A stretch of DNA of 64,000 nucleotides from Fusarium oxysporum f. sp. lycopersici 4287. Taxonomy: Eukaryota > Ascomycota > Sordariomycetes > Hypocreales > Nectriaceae. Positions within the stretch are counted from its first letter, which is position 1; every line of letters begins with the position of its first letter. The DNA is taken from contig NC_030986.1 of NCBI RefSeq assembly GCF_000149955.1, forward strand, positions 3,715,879 to 3,779,878, given 5' to 3'. Of this stretch, positions 35,075-45,884 are shown one piece after another. The position numbers were made by a program, and so were the translations under genes. Under the pieces are notes generated by a model that worked only from the letters and a program-made list of their open reading frames with translations, was not told the origin of the DNA and searched no databases.

Positions 35075-36438
35075 TCTGATTTTGTTGGTGTTTTCGGGGT
35101 TGGTTCCAAATTCCATCTTTCACAATTCGGCCATAGCCATAATTTCCTTTGTCAGTAACACAATATGACCTTTTGGTCATTCTTCACATTTCCTAACAAA
35201 AGCACTGTTCATCACTACAAAGCGGGATGTCGTTCGTTGCATCTTCTGGGGCATGGCGAGGGGTTTATTAAAAGTCTATTATTGTTCGTTTTGGTCTGTT
35301 TGCGGCGTTTTCTTCCCCAAGGGGACAGTGAGGCATTGTCTTTTTTTTCTTTATTCCCCCTTTGTTCATAACGGCCTACATCATTCGATCTTGGTCGCGG
35401 CGTTTGCAAAAACAATGGCCCCTATGGTCTAAATGTATACCTTAATGCTCCTGCGGCTCGGCAGTGAGGGAGAAGAAGAGATATAGATTTTGGCATCAAG
35501 GGATCGGTAGAGACCTGACACGGAGTGAATCATATAGGAAACAAAGGATACCAATAAGCTAGCATGGGTCTTCCATAGCGGCATGCTCTGTTTTGCCCGG
35601 TTTGATATTCGATACAAGGCATTCAACTTGGCGCGGCGAGGGCATAAGGTTCAGCTTGATTGGTCTTGGTGAAAGGCGGCCATACGAGAGCCCTTTTTTG
35701 TATGACTGGGATCTCGTCAAAACGGGCCATTGTCTTGTTCATCTAGGAGAAGTCATGGCGCTTAGCATATAATAATGGTTACAATAATTAAATATTACTT
35801 ATTATATCAACCAGCAGGTGCTGAAAACACTAATTAATCTGTAGTTGTCATTGGAAAATACGGAAGAGCCTTGAGATGATCCTCTTCCATCCAACATGAT
35901 TCATTTGTAACGCTCTACTGGGTTGCTTTGCACATCGGGCGGCATCATAAAACAAGGTACGGTAGCTATAGATGCGATTTACTATTGTCGTTACATATAA
36001 AAGGTCAACAACTTGTCGAATTTGTGTAAGAATTTACTTAATTAACACACTTAAAGTCTACCTGTGGTATCTTTCACCCAGTATAGTAACCCAGGTGTCT
36101 TGCTTATCGTTCGATTATACTTCTATTTGTGGACGTGTCGTAACCTCCACTTCCTGGCGGCATCTAATGCAACTGCCTGTAAGACACTAGCCGCGTGTAG
36201 GGAGGGACCTTTGTAAATCGGCGAGTACGGCAACAATAGCCCCCTTTTTGAGGCATCGCCGTCGTGAGTCACTGAAGTTGTCATATCGGCAGGTACATTT
36301 GATTTAAATACCAACCAAGCTGGAAACTTCTCACTTTCTGGACTGATGAACTAAGCCCATGTTACACTATTTCTGACTTGGTATTCTTGTTTGAAACATC
36401 ACAAACAAACTTGCTATCTACTTCAAAGAGCACCCACC
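35075..36438. other. Intergenic, nothing recognised
   Basis: Strongly A/T-rich around 35.76-35.85 kb. No coding exon, tRNA or clear repeat seen. Confidence 0.5.
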
Positions 36439-37056
36439 ATGGCCAGCACAAGAAAGTTAACAGCAACTTCATCAACATGCGAGGAGCCGGGAGCAAAAAT
36501 ACTCGAAACGCAACGTCTCATCCTCCGTCGATTCTATCCGTCCGATGCAGAAGTCATGTCTCAAGCCGCTGACAACAAGTCTGTCTCCAAAAACATGCGC
36601 GATGGTTTCCCATCCCCTTACACACTGGCCCATGCAGAGTCTTTTATCAACAACGTAGCCAACAACTTTGACGGTGCTGGGCAACACTGTGGCATCTTTG
36701 TCAAGGCCAACACCACAGAGAACCCTTCGTCGGAACCGGTCTTTGTAGGCACTATAGGCATGATGGCCAAGAACGACGTCTATTTCCGCACATGGGAGAT
36801 GGGCTACTGGTTGGCTGAGACAGCCTGGGGAAAAGGCTATGCAACTGAAGCTGCCAAGGCGCTCATACGATGGTGTTTCGAAACATGGCCTGAGTTAAAC
36901 AGGATTGAGGCGTGTGCAAATGGGGGCAATAAAGCAAGCCAGAATGTACTAAGGAAGTCTGGGCTCGTTGAAGAAGGCACTAGGAGAGGTGCTGTTTGCA
37001 AGAATGGGGAAATACTAGACGAGGTTCTGTTCGGTCTGTTGAGGAGCGAACTATAG
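36439..37056 (+). CDS. GNAT-family N-acetyltransferase, RimJ/RimL type
   Basis: Intronless, 205 residues, start in a good context (CACCATGG). The order is that of RimJ/RimL-like enzymes, which transfer acetyl from acetyl-CoA to an amine: TQRLILRRFYPSDAEVM at the N-terminus, then VGTIGMMAKN and EMGYWLAETAWGKGYATEAAKALIRWCF, which contains the acetyl-CoA pyrophosphate loop (Trp-Gly-Lys-Gly-Tyr-Ala-Thr). The end is NRIEACANGGNKASQNVLRKSGLVEEGTRRG, the usual last beta-bulge and helix. No targeting signal is seen. The substrate cannot be inferred; relatives act on protein N-termini, small amines or antibiotics. Confidence 0.88.
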   Translation: MASTRKLTATSSTCEEPGAKILETQRLILRRFYPSDAEVMSQAADNKSVSKNMRDGFPSPYTLAHAESFINNVANNFDGAGQHCGIFVKANTTENPSSEPVFVGTIGMMAKNDVYFRTWEMGYWLAETAWGKGYATEAAKALIRWCFETWPELNRIEACANGGNKASQNVLRKSGLVEEGTRRGAVCKNGEILDEVLFGLLRSEL

Positions 37057-37956
37057 CTGAATAGGAGTTAAGGAAGATGCAGACCTGACACTGAAGATAT
37101 TATACTTATAATGCAGAGTCGTTTATCATATCAATCAGAACGCTTGTTCAACTTGATATTAGTTATACAATATTGGCGCATTTAATGGGGTCAGCATATA
37201 GGCGTTGCTTGGGTTAGGCATGCGAAGTTTCATCTCTGAGATTTAAAAAAAAAATACAGAGAAGCAAGACCAACTTCACTTATGGCTCGAAGATTGTGTA
37301 ACGAACACCTTATGGCTATTATGCACGTCTTGCTGGATGTGCCACCAAGTTTACTCAGTTTTCGCCTCGCAGTCGAGATTAGCTCATAGAAAATGCCTTG
37401 TATTAGTTACTGTTCTCAGTTATTCAGAAATTGTTAGCTGAGGCGAATCAAGAATTCCTCGTCTTGGGCCTAATGAATAGATGACGGCTTTGATTCTTAG
37501 CGGGAAGTTGCAGCGATAAGCTCGGGGTATTCAAAAAGTGAAAGTTTTATTTCATAAGAAGAGTACAAAATCTCAATACACATTATCGAAACGCCTTGAA
37601 CCATACAAGATAGAACCCAGTAAAAGTTCACAGCATGACTTTTCTCAATTACAGCAACTCGGCCGAGTGATGTGATGCAATTGGCGACAGATGTTGCTCG
37701 CGGAGTAGAAAAATCAACGAGTAATGGTTGATTTCTGATTGGCTAGCCTTCCCGCAAGAATAATAGTCCGACCCACCACCCAGAGCAAAGCTCCCAGGTT
37801 TCGACACAGATCCCCGGACCGCGGGAGATGACGGCCACTATCACGAAGGCGAATTCCCCTCCATCAACCTGCCATTGACCTCGAGCCAGAGGCCCTCTCG
37901 GGAGACTCTACACATCTCGTCTTACTAACGGCCGTTCCCTCTCTGCTCTTCACACA
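37057..37956. other. Intergenic, promoter of the complex I 49 kDa subunit gene
   Basis: No coding exon seen. A/T-rich to about 37.7 kb, then G/C-richer leader DNA. Confidence 0.5.
37738..37742 (-). promoter_or_regulatory. Candidate CCAAT box upstream of the complex I gene
   Basis: CTGATTGGC, i.e. CCAAT on the minus strand, about 215 nt before the start codon. Hap-type CCAAT complexes commonly control respiratory genes in fungi. A match of five bases is weak evidence on its own. Confidence 0.3.
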
Positions 37957-39464
37957 ATGGCTTCCCTCCGACTCGCCAGCCGAGGCGCCAAAAGCCTGTG
38001 CATGCGGCCAGCAACATTCGCTGCCCGCCCTTTCTCGACGACCTGCCTGCGAAAGTACGCCGCCGCTGTCGAGCCCGTCGGCACCAGACTTGTCCCCGTT
38101 GACGAAGACTTCTCATCCGCCCAAGATGCCTACGGCCTCTCCAAGCCCCGAAAAGCCGGTACCCGAAAGTCGCGCGAGAACTCCGTCCAGGACCGAAAGG
38201 TTCGACATTATACCGTCAACTTTGGTCCTCAGCATCCCGCTGCCCACGGCGTGTTGCGTTTGATTCTCGAGCTCAATGGTGAAGAGATCGTCCGAGCCGA
38301 CCCCCACGTCGGTCTGCTGCACCGAGGTACTGAGAAGTTGATCGAGTACAAGACATATCTCCAGGCTCTGCCTTACTTTGATCGACTTGATTACGTCTCT
38401 ATGATGACCAACGAGCAATGCTTCTCTCTTGCTGTTGAGAAGCTTCTCAACGTCGAAATCCCTGAGCGAGCCAAGTTTATCCGAACTCTGTTTGGCGAGA
38501 TCACCCGTATTCTCAACCACCTGATGTCTGTTCTTTCACACGCTATGGATGTTGGTGCTTTGACGCCTTTCCTGTGGGGTTTCGAAGAGCGTGAGAAGCT
38601 CATGGTAGGTGGATCATGAGGAGTTGAAGAAAATCAGCAATTGACATGTTCCAGGAATTCTACGAGCGTGTTTCCGGCGCCCGTCTCCACGCTGCCTACG
38701 TTCGACCCGGTGGTGTTCATCAGGATATCCCCGTTGGCCTTCTCGACGATATTTACCAGTGGGCTACCCAATTCGGCGACCGAATCGACGAGACCGAGGA
38801 GATGTTGACTGATAACCGTATCTGGATTGAGCGATTGAGGGGTGTTGGTGTTGTTCCCGCCACTGAGGCCCTGAACCTTTCCTTCACTGGTGTCATGCTT
38901 CGAGGTTCTGGTGTTCCTTTCGATGTCCGAAAGAACCAGCCCTATGATGCCTACGACCAGGTTGAGTTCGACGTTCCCGTTGGAACTAACGGTGACTGCT
39001 ACGACCGATACCTTTGCCGAATGGAGGAGTTTCGACAGTCTCTCCGCATTATCCACCAGTGCCTCAACAAGATGCCCGCAGGCCCCGTCCGTGTTGAGGA
39101 CTACAAGGTCTCTCCTCCTCCTCGATCCGCCATGAAGGAGAACATGGAGGCTCTTATTCACCACTTCTTGCTCTACACCAAGGGCTACGCCGTTCCTCCT
39201 GGTGAGACCTACTCTGCCATCGAGGCCCCTAAGGGTGAGATGGGTGTGTACGTCGTTTCTGATGGTAGCGAGCGACCATACCGATGCCACATTCGCGCTC
39301 CTGGCTTTGCCCACTTGGGTGGCTTCGATCACGTCTCCAAGGGTCACTTGCTGGCTGATGCTGTAGCGGTTATTGGTACTATGGATCTGGTGTTCGGTAA
39401 GTTTGCTTCCTTTCGTTTACTGAGAAACTATGCTAATACAATCGTAGGTGAGGTCGATAGGTAA
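37957..39464 (+). CDS. NDUFS2: NADH:ubiquinone oxidoreductase 49 kDa subunit (complex I, NDUFS2)
   Basis: Exons 37957-38604, 38655-39396 and 39448-39464 give 468 residues; the last exon is only 17 nt and encodes the conserved end GEVDR. The N-terminus ([21 protein letters not shown] ... [12 protein letters not shown], shown in part) is a mitochondrial presequence rich in Arg and Ser. Family blocks follow: [72 protein letters not shown], and [19 protein letters not shown] with the end of the quinone pocket. The subunit lies in the peripheral arm of complex I and helps form the ubiquinone site near cluster N2. All junctions are in phase. Confidence 0.97.
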
Positions 39465-39714
39465 AGCGTTTTCGAAAAGAAAGAAGGTTAGAATGGGTTT
39501 CTTTTGTTTGTAATCATAGCTGATAGGGAGACCACGGTAAATACTCCCACAAACGTCGTGTGCTCGAGCGAGAAGCTATGTAGAGGTGATGCGTGTTCTG
39601 AAATAGCAATGAATCATCTTATTTCCATTATTCTTGGGTGTGATTATGTACAGTTCTAATGTTACAGACAAAAGTACATGCTTTGAGAGTTTGAGGGTTT
39701 GTCTGGCCAGAAGT

Positions 39715-41226
39715 CTACAATAGCTTAGTACCAGTGCCAGAAGCCTGCTCCATAAAGAAATTCTTCAGGGGGCCGAGAGCATTGACAGCCCGAAGACCAA
39801 CTGAACGAAGCGGCACAAGAGGGCCACTCTCGACAGAGTAGAGTTTATGAAGCTTATCGCAAACGTTAAGAATGACGTGATTGGCGGCATAGCGCTCGCT
39901 GTTGTAAGGCTCGAGAGACAGCTGAGTGCCAAGGTCCTGGCCATGAGAGACAGCATACTCAATGGTTTTGGCTAGGCTCTGGGCATCTCCCTGACCCTGA
40001 TTCAAGCCTTGACCAGCCAAGGGGTGAATAGTGTGCGCCGCATCGCCGACAAGTGCGACACGTTCGCCAGTGTATGTATCGGCATGGCGCAACTTCAGAG
40101 GGAAAGATGCGATGCTCCCCTCCTGAACTCCAACAACAGTCTGTGGAAGCGAGTCCGCATCAACATGTGTGTGCTGTAAGCGCCATGATAGCTCCTCTGC
40201 CTGGTTATTGTCCTGCGTGTGCATGAAACCAATGTCGACGGGGCTCAAACGGAAGGCGGCGTTGACCATAGCGATGAAGTCCTTGGGGCTCAGACTCTTG
40301 AGCAAGGCGGCCTTCTCAGGTGTAGTAGACCAGACCAACGTAGCGTATTTGCCAGGCATAGGGAGCATTGCAACTGGACCCGTAGGCAAGAATCGCTGGT
40401 ACGCAATCTTGTTGAACTGGCCGCCCCAGCCCTCACCTTCAAGCTCGAGCGTTGCGACAACGCCATGTCTACCATAGTCCCATCCGCGGCTGTTGATACC
40501 GGCGAATGTGCGTACTGGACTGTTTGCCCCATCCGCGCCAACAAGAAGTCGTGCTGCCAGTGACTGGCCACTCGAGAGCTGCACGACTGGCCATTCGCTC
40601 AGATCCAATTCTTCGGTCTCCTTGCCCAGGTCAATACTCTCCACTTTCGTATTGTCAAAGACGTCCACTCCGCCGAGTTCTTGTAGTCTCTTGAGCAGGC
40701 CGGATGTCAAGTTCAGATTTTCAGCCATGTAGGCAATTGTCTTGTCTCCAGTCGTACTGGGTGGCCAGTCGAACTCTATGCGGGCACCTGTCACTCCATC
40801 CCAAACCTGCATCTCCTGGTAGTCCTGCACACGTTCACGCTGTAGATGTCGCCATGCGCCGATTTTGTCGAGGTATTGAGCCGACGCAGGGGTAAGAGAA
40901 CTGCATCGGTTGGAGAATTGGGTCAAGGGGAGTGAGAACGACTTGGTTTTGGAAAGGTCCTGGGCTTCGATGAGGGCGACTCGGAGACCAGCGGTTAGAG
41001 GATTAGCCCCTACTGTTTGTTAGCTATTTGCCGATTGAGCGGGCAAGAAAAACTCACGAAGAGCTGTCAGTAAGCTCAGACCTGCTGGCCCACCACCAAC
41101 ACATACAACATCATAGATATTGTCCTGTGTCGAAGTGGAAGCCCGGCGCAGCTGATACTGATATTGTCGTACACAGCTCCGGCAGACGAAGCCGGGCTTT
41201 CCCAGCACAGATTTTCGAGCCAGCAT
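39715..41226 (-). CDS. COQ6: Ubiquinone biosynthesis monooxygenase COQ6
   Basis: Exons (descending) 41226-41058 and 41009-39715 give 487 residues. COQ6 is an FAD-dependent hydroxylase of the mitochondrial matrix face of the inner membrane, working in coenzyme Q ring modification. Seen: a basic presequence (MLARKSVLGKPGFVCRSC ... RRAST), the FAD-binding DVVCVGGGPAGLSLLTALR at the exon junction, the middle motif LLVGADGANSPVR, and the second FAD block RVALVGDAAHTIHPLAGQG with LNQGQGDAQSLA. Length and motif order match the UbiH/COQ6 family. Its start faces the SRC1-like gene. Confidence 0.95.
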
Positions 41227-41857
41227 TGGTATTTGATATCAATTGATCCCCTAGATTCGAAGAGCTAAGCACAACCCCTTTGTCAAAGTATGACTTGGAG
41301 CTCCAAATCTTCGACAAATCGTCCCTCAATCGTTCGATAGCTCGCGGGACAAAAGTGGCGCTCTGTGTGGCTGATAGCACCTGTGGCGGTGCTGCACTTA
41401 CATGGGTGGAAGATCCAGCGGGTCAAGTGACAGGGGAGTGCCTCTGTACCACGAGCTTGATTTGAGTTGCCACAGACAACCGCGCTACTCAATTTATCAT
41501 TGCGTCAAGGGTCTCACCCGCGCCCGTCATCAACAATTCGCCTGTCAACCCAGAGACAAGCCCTTTTCACACGATCCATTCCCCCACTGCGACTAAAATT
41601 TGCTGCTTTTTGCAGTTTGTTCTTGTGAAGACGAAATCAATTTTCTCTTGTCTTCATCGTCACCTAAAGCCATCGTGGAAGATCAGGAGTGTTGCGTGGC
41701 CCTTCTTTGTTGTTCTCCTCCCACCTACACCAAGCTCTAGCTCAAGGCATAGGCGGTCTCATAACTGCGGCCTGAACACCATCCCGCATCGTCATCCTCG
41801 TTTATGCTCCCAAACTCTTTTCGCTTATCGCGCACTTCCTTGATCTCGACTGCCGCC
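41227..41857. promoter_or_regulatory. Divergent promoter region COQ6 / SRC1
   Basis: About 630 nt between the two start codons. An upstream ATG at 41804 is in frame with SRC1 and would add 18 residues. No other coding exon seen. Confidence 0.45.
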
Positions 41858-43986
41858 ATGGCCGACATGGAGGACTACCTCGAAGAAGGTTTTGACCCAC
41901 GTTCGGTCACTATCCCGCGTCTGCGATCGATTCTCGTCACGCATAATGTTGAGTACCCCGCGACTGCCAAAAAGGCCCAGCTCGTCGAGCTGGTTGAAGA
42001 TCATGTACTGGCTCAGGCGCCAAAGCTGCGGGCTCAGCGCGCCCGAGCTAAGAGATCAAGCATGGGAATCGTGAATGCCGGCAGTCCGGAAGATAACGGT
42101 ACCTGGGACGACTACGATCTCCCACCTCCGTCGACTACCAAGAGGCGTTCGAAGTCTCCTCGAAAGTCGTCGGCACGTGTTAAGGCTGAGGATGATGTCC
42201 TGGCGACTCCTGCGCCCAGGAGCCCTACCAAACGCAGCACACGATCAGTAAGCCGTGCGCTTTCTCACGCTGACGACCACGACAACTACGATGCCCCTCG
42301 TTCCATTCGCCAACCGAGGAGAACAGTCACGCCACAGATCAAAGACGAACCACAAGAAGAAGAGACAATCCTGCCCGACCACGAAGAAAGCGTGTTCACT
42401 CACGACAACCCTTTTCAGAGTGGCAGTTCGCCTGCTCAACATAAAACCCCAACTAATCGCCGCCGTACAACTGCCGGCGACCCTATCAGAAGTGTAAAGT
42501 CATCGTCCCGGCGCAGGATAGATGGCTACAATGACGATTATGAAGAAGATGTTGAGCCTACTCCCAGATACCGCGAGCCGACTCCGGATTTACTGGAACC
42601 TGGCGAGGAGTTCACCCCCAACGAGCAATTAGAGTTGGAGCAAGCTGCAAGTCGGGGTGAAATGGAGATTGAGCCTCGCAAGCCTTCTCAACAGGTGTCT
42701 CGAAGAGGTGGTTTTAAGGCGCCTCTCTTTGTCCTCTTGATGTCTCTTTTCGGAGCTTATCTTGCGTGGTATCGTCAAGAGAAAATCGCGGTCGGCTATT
42801 GCGAAGTCGGTGGTCAAGCAAAGTCACTTATTTCACCAGACATTCCTGTTCCCGACGCTCTTGTTCCTTTCATTGAGCCTCAGTGCGAGCCTTGCCCTTC
42901 GCACGCATACTGTTACCAGGACTTTTCGGTTCGTTGCGAGAATGGATTCATTCTCAAGCCGCACCCATTGTCCCTCGGTGGGCTAGTGCCACTTCCACCT
43001 ACTTGTGAGCCGGATGGCGAGAAAGCGCGCCGCGTTAAAGCTGTAGCTGATAGAGCTATTGAAGAACTCAGAGATCGCCGAGCTCAGTATGAGTGCGGAG
43101 AGCTTGTTGGTGAGGATGGCAAGAAAGAGGATTCTCCTGCGATGGCTGAACACGAGCTTAAGGCGACCGTGAGCCGCAAGAGGTCCAAGAGACTCAATGA
43201 GGAGGAGTTTGATGAACTGTGGGCTGCTGCCATTGGCGAGGTCGCAGCTAGAGATGAGGTCGAGATCCTTGAGACAGCACCGTAAGTTCTTTCTCTCTTT
43301 ACGACCCAGGACTTTCATGACCGATCTGGCGACAATTTCATTGCTCCAACTGTTTCTGACTATTGACTAACCAGATCCACCATTGACCCTACAGATCGTC
43401 CAATTCCTCCGATCTTTCAGACAGATGGCTATCGTCCTCGTCTCTCGCTCGCCTTCCGTACACCTGCACGATCAAACGATCAATCCGACTCGGCCTGGCA
43501 AGATATCGATTCCCAGCTGGACTTTTGAGCGTTTTGATTCTCTTTATTTTCTACTTGCGAGCCCGATATCGGAAGCATGTAGCTACAACTGCTCAAATTC
43601 CTGCTCTCGTCGACCTAGTACTGGGTAGACTTGCCAATCAGAAGGAGCTAGGTGAAGAAGGCATCGATGATCCTTGGCTGTTTTTACCGAACCTGAGAGA
43701 TGACGTCCTCCGGGCTATTCACTCATTGTCTGAGCGAGAACGCATCTGGCAGCGGGTTCGAGCTGTTGTAGAACAAAACAGCAATGTTCGAACCAGTCAG
43801 CGCGAAGGAAGAAGCGGCGAGGTAGGTCGCGCTTGGGAGTGGATTGGCCCTGTTGCGGGTGACGGTGCAAGGAGGCGACGGAGCGGCCGGGTATCACTCG
43901 GTCCTGACTCTCAATTAGAGTCGCCAGAGCCAACAAAGGCAACCCCTGAAGTAAAAAAGTGGGAGGAATCGAGACCGATCTACTAA
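41858..43986 (+). CDS. SRC1: Inner nuclear membrane protein, Src1/Heh1-Man1 type
   Basis: Exons 41858-43281 and 43395-43986 give 671 residues. An N-terminal HeH/LEM-like fold (GFDPRSVTIPRLRSILVTHN ... KKAQLVELVEDHV in outline) is followed by a long Arg/Ser/Pro-rich linker with NLS-like basic patches (TKRRSKSPRKSS). A first membrane segment (APLFVLLMSLFGAYLAWY), a Cys-rich lumenal region (CEPCPSHAYCYQDFSVRC), a second membrane segment (FPAGLLSVLILFIFYL) and the Man1-Src1 winged-helix C-terminus (GRLANQKELGEEGIDDPWLF ... WQRVRAVVEQNSNVRTSQRE) complete it. Such proteins tether chromatin, including rDNA and telomeres, to the nuclear envelope. I chose the acceptor CCCTACAG at 43394: an earlier ACCAG would break the frame. 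The start at 41858 has an ideal context (CGCCATGG). Confidence 0.92.
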
Positions 43987-44601
43987 TATTCACGTTCAAT
44001 ATTTCCCGTCAAGTTTCCTGCTTTACGCATTTCATAATCACTATTCCCTAAATGTTTGACGAAAAGGGGTGGTTTTCTTGGACAAAGATATTAGGAAGCA
44101 TAGAGCATATGCCTTTGGAATTGGCGTTGGAGGTTGCTGGTCTTTTCCATGTATGATTAATCATGTGTAGATGCACGATAGTTTCAGAACAACCCATATT
44201 CAACAAAGAGCCTCGAGTAATGATGAAGCATCATGACCAAATGAGACGATTTGCGACAGACTGCAAAAATGTACGGCGGGCGTTTGTTGAAATGATTCAC
44301 TAGGAAAGACGAAGTCGTTGTGCTGAAATGTTTTGTTTTGGACATTTGCTATACGCCGAGAATAGGCGATATCGGAGATCCCGACCTTTTCCGACGAGCA
44401 ATTTACAAGCTCCGACAAACCCAATTGAACACAATCGACCCAAAAATTCCCAAGATCTCACGGGTAACAGCTTTCCGACAATGAAGTAACTAGGGTCTTG
44501 ATTGATTCGGCTAATGCACAGGTGTTGTTATGACACAGAAGGGGTACAAAGAAAAACCGTGGAATCTAGGGACCGAGACTCTAGCGGCGGCGTGTAATTA
44601 T
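43987..44601. other. Convergent intergenic region SRC1 / ATP4
   Basis: 3' flanks of two genes. No coding exon or RNA gene seen. Confidence 0.5.
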
Positions 44602-45535
44602 CTATTGGGCCTTGGAGGCAACGATCTCTGGGGGGAAGTGTTAGTAATGCCATTGATTGGCAATAATTGGCTACACGTACTCTCAATATCAGCAACACTC
44701 TGCTGGAGGATCTGCTGAAGGACCTTGGGGTTCTCAAGCTCCTTCTGGACCTTAGCGATAACGGACTGAGCGAGCTCCTTCTGCTGTCGCTGCTTGACCT
44801 GGCCTTCGTATCGAACCCAAGAGTCAAGGACGGCCTTAGCTTCAGCAGCAAGAGCAGTCTTCTGCTCCAACTCGAAAGCCTCAGCCTCAAGCTTGGCGGT
44901 CTCCTACAAACACAACCATAATCAGCCATATTTCCAGCTACCATTCAATGGACACTTCGGAATTACCTTTGAAACCTCGAAAAGGTTCTTGGTGATCTCA
45001 ACAACGCTGCCCATCTGCTTGACGTCCTCAATGCGGCCCTTGACGGCCTCGGTGTGGTCGGCACGGGCGCTGTTGAGGATGTTCTTGATCTTGTTGTTCT
45101 GCGCCTCAGCCCACTCCTTGTAGGCGGGGCCACCGTACTTGATCAAGGCACCCCAGACGGAGAGAAGGGAGATGGCGATGATGGTCTCCTCGTTCATGAC
45201 GTAGTACTCGCTGGAGATGGCGTAGATGGAAAGACCAGCGGCGGAGCTCAGGATAGCGCTCTTGCTGAGCAGGCTGTTACCGGGAAGAGCGTCGATGATG
45301 CTCTGGGCCTTCTTCTTGGGGTCCTCGGCGGGAACATTGCTGTTGTATCGCGCGGCGGCAACAGAGATGGCAGGGGCAGCTCGGCGGGCGAGGACGGGTC
45401 GGAGGAGGGGAGCGCCTACATATAGGGAGTCAGCAGGGGTCGGCGGCGCGCCAATTGAGTTCGAATTGGGTTCGGTTCGAGGGATTCGAGATTTCTTCAC
45501 ATACCGACGGCGCTTCGTGCCAAGCGTGACGCCAT
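44602..45535 (-). CDS. ATP4: ATP synthase subunit 4 (b subunit), mitochondrial
   Basis: Exons (descending) 45535-45505, 45415-44967, 44903-44681 and 44627-44602 give 242 residues, all in phase. It is the peripheral-stalk b subunit of F1Fo ATP synthase in the inner membrane. An Arg/Ala-rich presequence (MASRLARSAVGAPLLRPVLA) leads into KKKAQSIIDALPGNSLLSKS, two hydrophobic helices (ILSSAAGLSIYAISSEYYV; TIIAISLLSVWGALIKYGG), and a long charged helix (YKEWAEAQNNKIKNILNSAR onward) that contacts F1. The last exon is 26 nt (IVASKAQ then stop). It is divergent from NOC4. Confidence 0.95.
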
Positions 45536-45884
45536 TGTGAGATGGTTCGTGATGGGGGTATCCGGGGCTTGTCGTTGATCGGAGAGCTGGAAGTGAGGTT
45601 GAGGTTTTATCGCGCTAGTTCGGCAACAATCAAGAGCACGTGACCTGGACACATCAGATTTAGATCTGGAGCCGGCATTTTGCCGTTGGCTCATGAGTGG
45701 ATATGATTGGTCAAATTTTCAACGATCAAAGAAAGATTTCGATATTTTGCTTTCATGAACTTGAATGAAGTAAGTTTTTCTCAAAGTAGGGACTTTGACT
45801 TTTTAAAAAGGGAAAAAGTGACAGTTCATTTTATTGCGCAAATTACGTTAAACCGAATCATCATACGCCTTTAGCAAACCCACG
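45536..45884. promoter_or_regulatory. Divergent promoter region ATP4 / NOC4
   Basis: 349 nt between the two start codons. It contains a CCAAT box at 45716-45720 (see separate entry) and an A/T-rich stretch near 45.75-45.86 kb. Confidence 0.5.
45716..45720 (-). promoter_or_regulatory. Candidate CCAAT box shared by ATP4 and NOC4
   Basis: ATGATTGGTCA on the plus strand, i.e. TGACCAATCAT facing ATP4, about 180 nt before the ATP4 start and 165 nt before the NOC4 start. CCAAT-binding complexes commonly activate respiratory genes. Based on a short match and position only. Confidence 0.35.

Noticed and set aside
38634..39347. 237-codon minus-strand frame opposite the complex I gene
   Set aside because: Antisense shadow of a strongly codon-biased housekeeping exon.
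41804..41857. Upstream in-frame ATG extending SRC1 by 18 residues
   Set aside because: The ATG at 41858 has a much better context and begins with the usual acidic start of this family. The longer form is not excluded.
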